A stretch of DNA of 6,473 nucleotides from Pyrinomonadaceae bacterium (lineage in GTDB: Bacteria > Acidobacteriota > Blastocatellia > Pyrinomonadales > Pyrinomonadaceae): the NCBI GenBank assembly GCA_014379075.1, contig JACMMN010000092.1, forward strand, positions 1-6,473. The letters run 5' to 3'. Below the pieces are notes generated by a model, which was not told the origin of the DNA, did no database searches, and was given only the letters and a program-made list of their open reading frames with translations. Below, piece after piece: positions 5,293 through 6,473 of the stretch. Position 1 is the first letter of the stretch; each line of letters starts with the position of its first letter. The position numbers and the translations under genes are program-made.

Positions 5293-6473
5293 ATGGCACA
5301 GCCTTTTGCTGAATTTATCGGCAATAAACGTCTCCTCTGGATCGCGGAGGAATGGCAGCGGTATGCCGATAAACTTGCTGAATGGGCGATGGAACGCCTG
5401 GTGAACAGGCGCGACGTTTGGAGCCAATATACGCTCAGAAACGGGGAAGTAAGTGTTGTTATGCTTCCGATAAAGGAGCGCCGCGACCTCGGTACCGATA
5501 TGGTCACGCTCACCAAGCTTAAACGTCATTTTTCCGGACGGGCCGTTTCACATCTTATCGGCCTTCATTCCATCAGCGACCATTCCACTGCCAAATGGTT
5601 CGCGGTCGATGTCGATCTGCATGACGCCGGTGTCGCGAACGCCGATGAGATCGCGCTTTCTAATTTCGCGGCATGTTTCGAATGGGCAAAACGCCTCCGC
5701 GAAAAGGGTATGGATCCGATCCTGATCGACAGCAACGGCGCGGGAGGTTTTCACCTTTTCGTCCTGCTCGATGACGAATATCCGATCGCCGATGTTCATG
5801 CTTTTGCCGACGAACTGCGCGCCGATTACAAGAAATTCGGGCTGACCAAAAAGCCGGAGATATTTCCTCCGAAAGCCGCAGTTGCGGAGGGCGATCTGCC
5901 GTACGGACTGCGGGTTCCGGGCCGGCACCACACAAAGCTGCACTATTCCCGCGTTTGGAACTTCGATTCCGTTGGCGATAACGACTGGCTCGAGGGGGGC
6001 GAGGCTACCGAAGGACTTTTGGCAACGCGTCCGGCTCCGCTTCCGGCACCTGCAAAAGTTAAGAAAACCCTGCGCAAGATAGAGCCGAAAAAACCCGAGG
6101 TGAAGCGAAAGCCGCGTGTCTGCGTCGATCTGGACGGTGTTCTCGCGAAATATGAAAGCTGGCACGGACTTGATCAGATAGGGCCGCCGCTGCCCGGAGC
6201 TTTGGAATTTGCCTGGTCGCTTGCTCAAATAGCGGAAATTATAATTTTCACGTCGCGGTGTTCGCTCGATAACGGCAACGACCATTCGGCGAAACGCACG
6301 GCCGTCGGGCCGCTGCGCATACGCGTCATCGAATGGCTTGAAAAATATAAGTTTCCATACACAGACGTTTATGTCGGCCAGGGAAAACCGCGAGCCTCAG
6401 CCTTCATCGACGATCGAGCCGTCGCCTGCAGCCCGCAGCGGGACAAGGCCGCCTTCAAGACCGCACTCGACGC
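5293..6473 (+). CDS. AEP primase-polymerase fused to HAD phosphatase (3'-truncated by window edge)
   Basis: At least 393 residues, still open at the right edge. Residues about 70-235 form an archaeo-eukaryotic primase domain. The metal-binding pair is Asp106-x-Asp108 (WFAVDVDLHD), motif II is SNGAGGFH (147-154), and Glu189 in PEIFPPK is the likely third acidic residue. YGLRVPGRHHTKLHYSRVW (204-222) resembles TOTE-type primases. A Pro/Lys/Ala linker (246-274) leads to a HAD domain with the full catalytic set: nucleophile Asp279 and Asp281 (VCVDLDGVL), IIFTSR (317-322), Lys365 (GQGKP) and Asp373-Asp374 (FIDDRA). Known AEPs make or extend short RNA/DNA; known HAD enzymes remove phosphates, for example DNA 3'-phosphates in PNKP. 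The ATG directly follows the ligase stop, with GGGAG (5279-5283) 9 bases upstream. Only a short C-terminal end seems missing. Substrate specificity is inferred, not shown. Confidence 0.88.
   Translation, partial: MAQPFAEFIGNKRLLWIAEEWQRYADKLAEWAMERLVNRRDVWSQYTLRNGEVSVVMLPIKERRDLGTDMVTLTKLKRHFSGRAVSHLIGLHSISDHSTAKWFAVDVDLHDAGVANADEIALSNFAACFEWAKRLREKGMDPILIDSNGAGGFHLFVLLDDEYPIADVHAFADELRADYKKFGLTKKPEIFPPKAAVAEGDLPYGLRVPGRHHTKLHYSRVWNFDSVGDNDWLEGGEATEGLLATRPAPLPAPAKVKKTLRKIEPKKPEVKRKPRVCVDLDGVLAKYESWHGLDQIGPPLPGALEFAWSLAQIAEIIIFTSRCSLDNGNDHSAKRTAVGPLRIRVIEWLEKYKFPYTDVYVGQGKPRASAFIDDRAVACSPQRDKAAFKTALD

Noticed and set aside
5548..6285. Long minus-strand frame (245 codons) antisense to the primase gene
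   Set aside because: It mirrors the codon bias of the plus-strand AEP-HAD gene, which has all catalytic motifs; the antisense product shows none.

Overview
The window is about 52% GC and looks like a chromosomal segment from a Gram-negative-type bacterium. The likeliest source is Acidobacteriota (Blastocatellia-like). This rests on three things: a decayed REP-associated transposase whose end reads GGGGTCAGG, heptanucleotide TGGCAGT tandem repeats, and the style of the small hypothetical proteins. The assignment is an inference from impression, not a search; Planctomycetota or Verrucomicrobiota remain possible.

Left third (1-1842): a minus-strand membrane protein cut by the window edge (1-91); a broken REP-associated transposase remnant (about 166-620); a heptamer repeat (639-666); a strong hairpin terminator (673-707); a 48-aa bacterial metallothionein (736-882, minus) with a good sigma-70-type promoter (952-980). 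Then come two convergent small genes separated by only 4 bases: an 85-aa conserved-looking hypothetical (1176-1433, plus) and a 134-aa protein resembling a degenerate PD-(D/E)XK fold (1438-1842, minus).

Centre (1909-2519): a stand-alone CheY-like receiver protein (1909-2298, minus) and a 221-base divergent intergenic region.

Right (2520-6473+): a tight four-gene plus-strand operon with gaps of 6, -17 and 0 bases. It encodes a 203-aa unknown protein with an acidic tail (A), a 237-aa two-part unknown protein (B), a 485-aa ATP-dependent DNA ligase with an extra C-terminal domain, and an archaeo-eukaryotic primase (AEP/Prim-Pol) domain fused to a HAD-type phosphatase, whose extreme C-terminus runs off the window.

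Polymerase/primase + phosphatase + ligase is the same set of activities carried by the NHEJ protein LigD, but here it is built from different parts: a HAD phosphatase replaces the LigD phosphoesterase, and the AEP domain looks TOTE-like. No canonical Ku gene is visible; proteins A and B hold the position where end-binding or accessory factors would be expected. The operon is a good candidate for an undescribed DNA end-repair or gap-repair system, and it is the main finding of the window.
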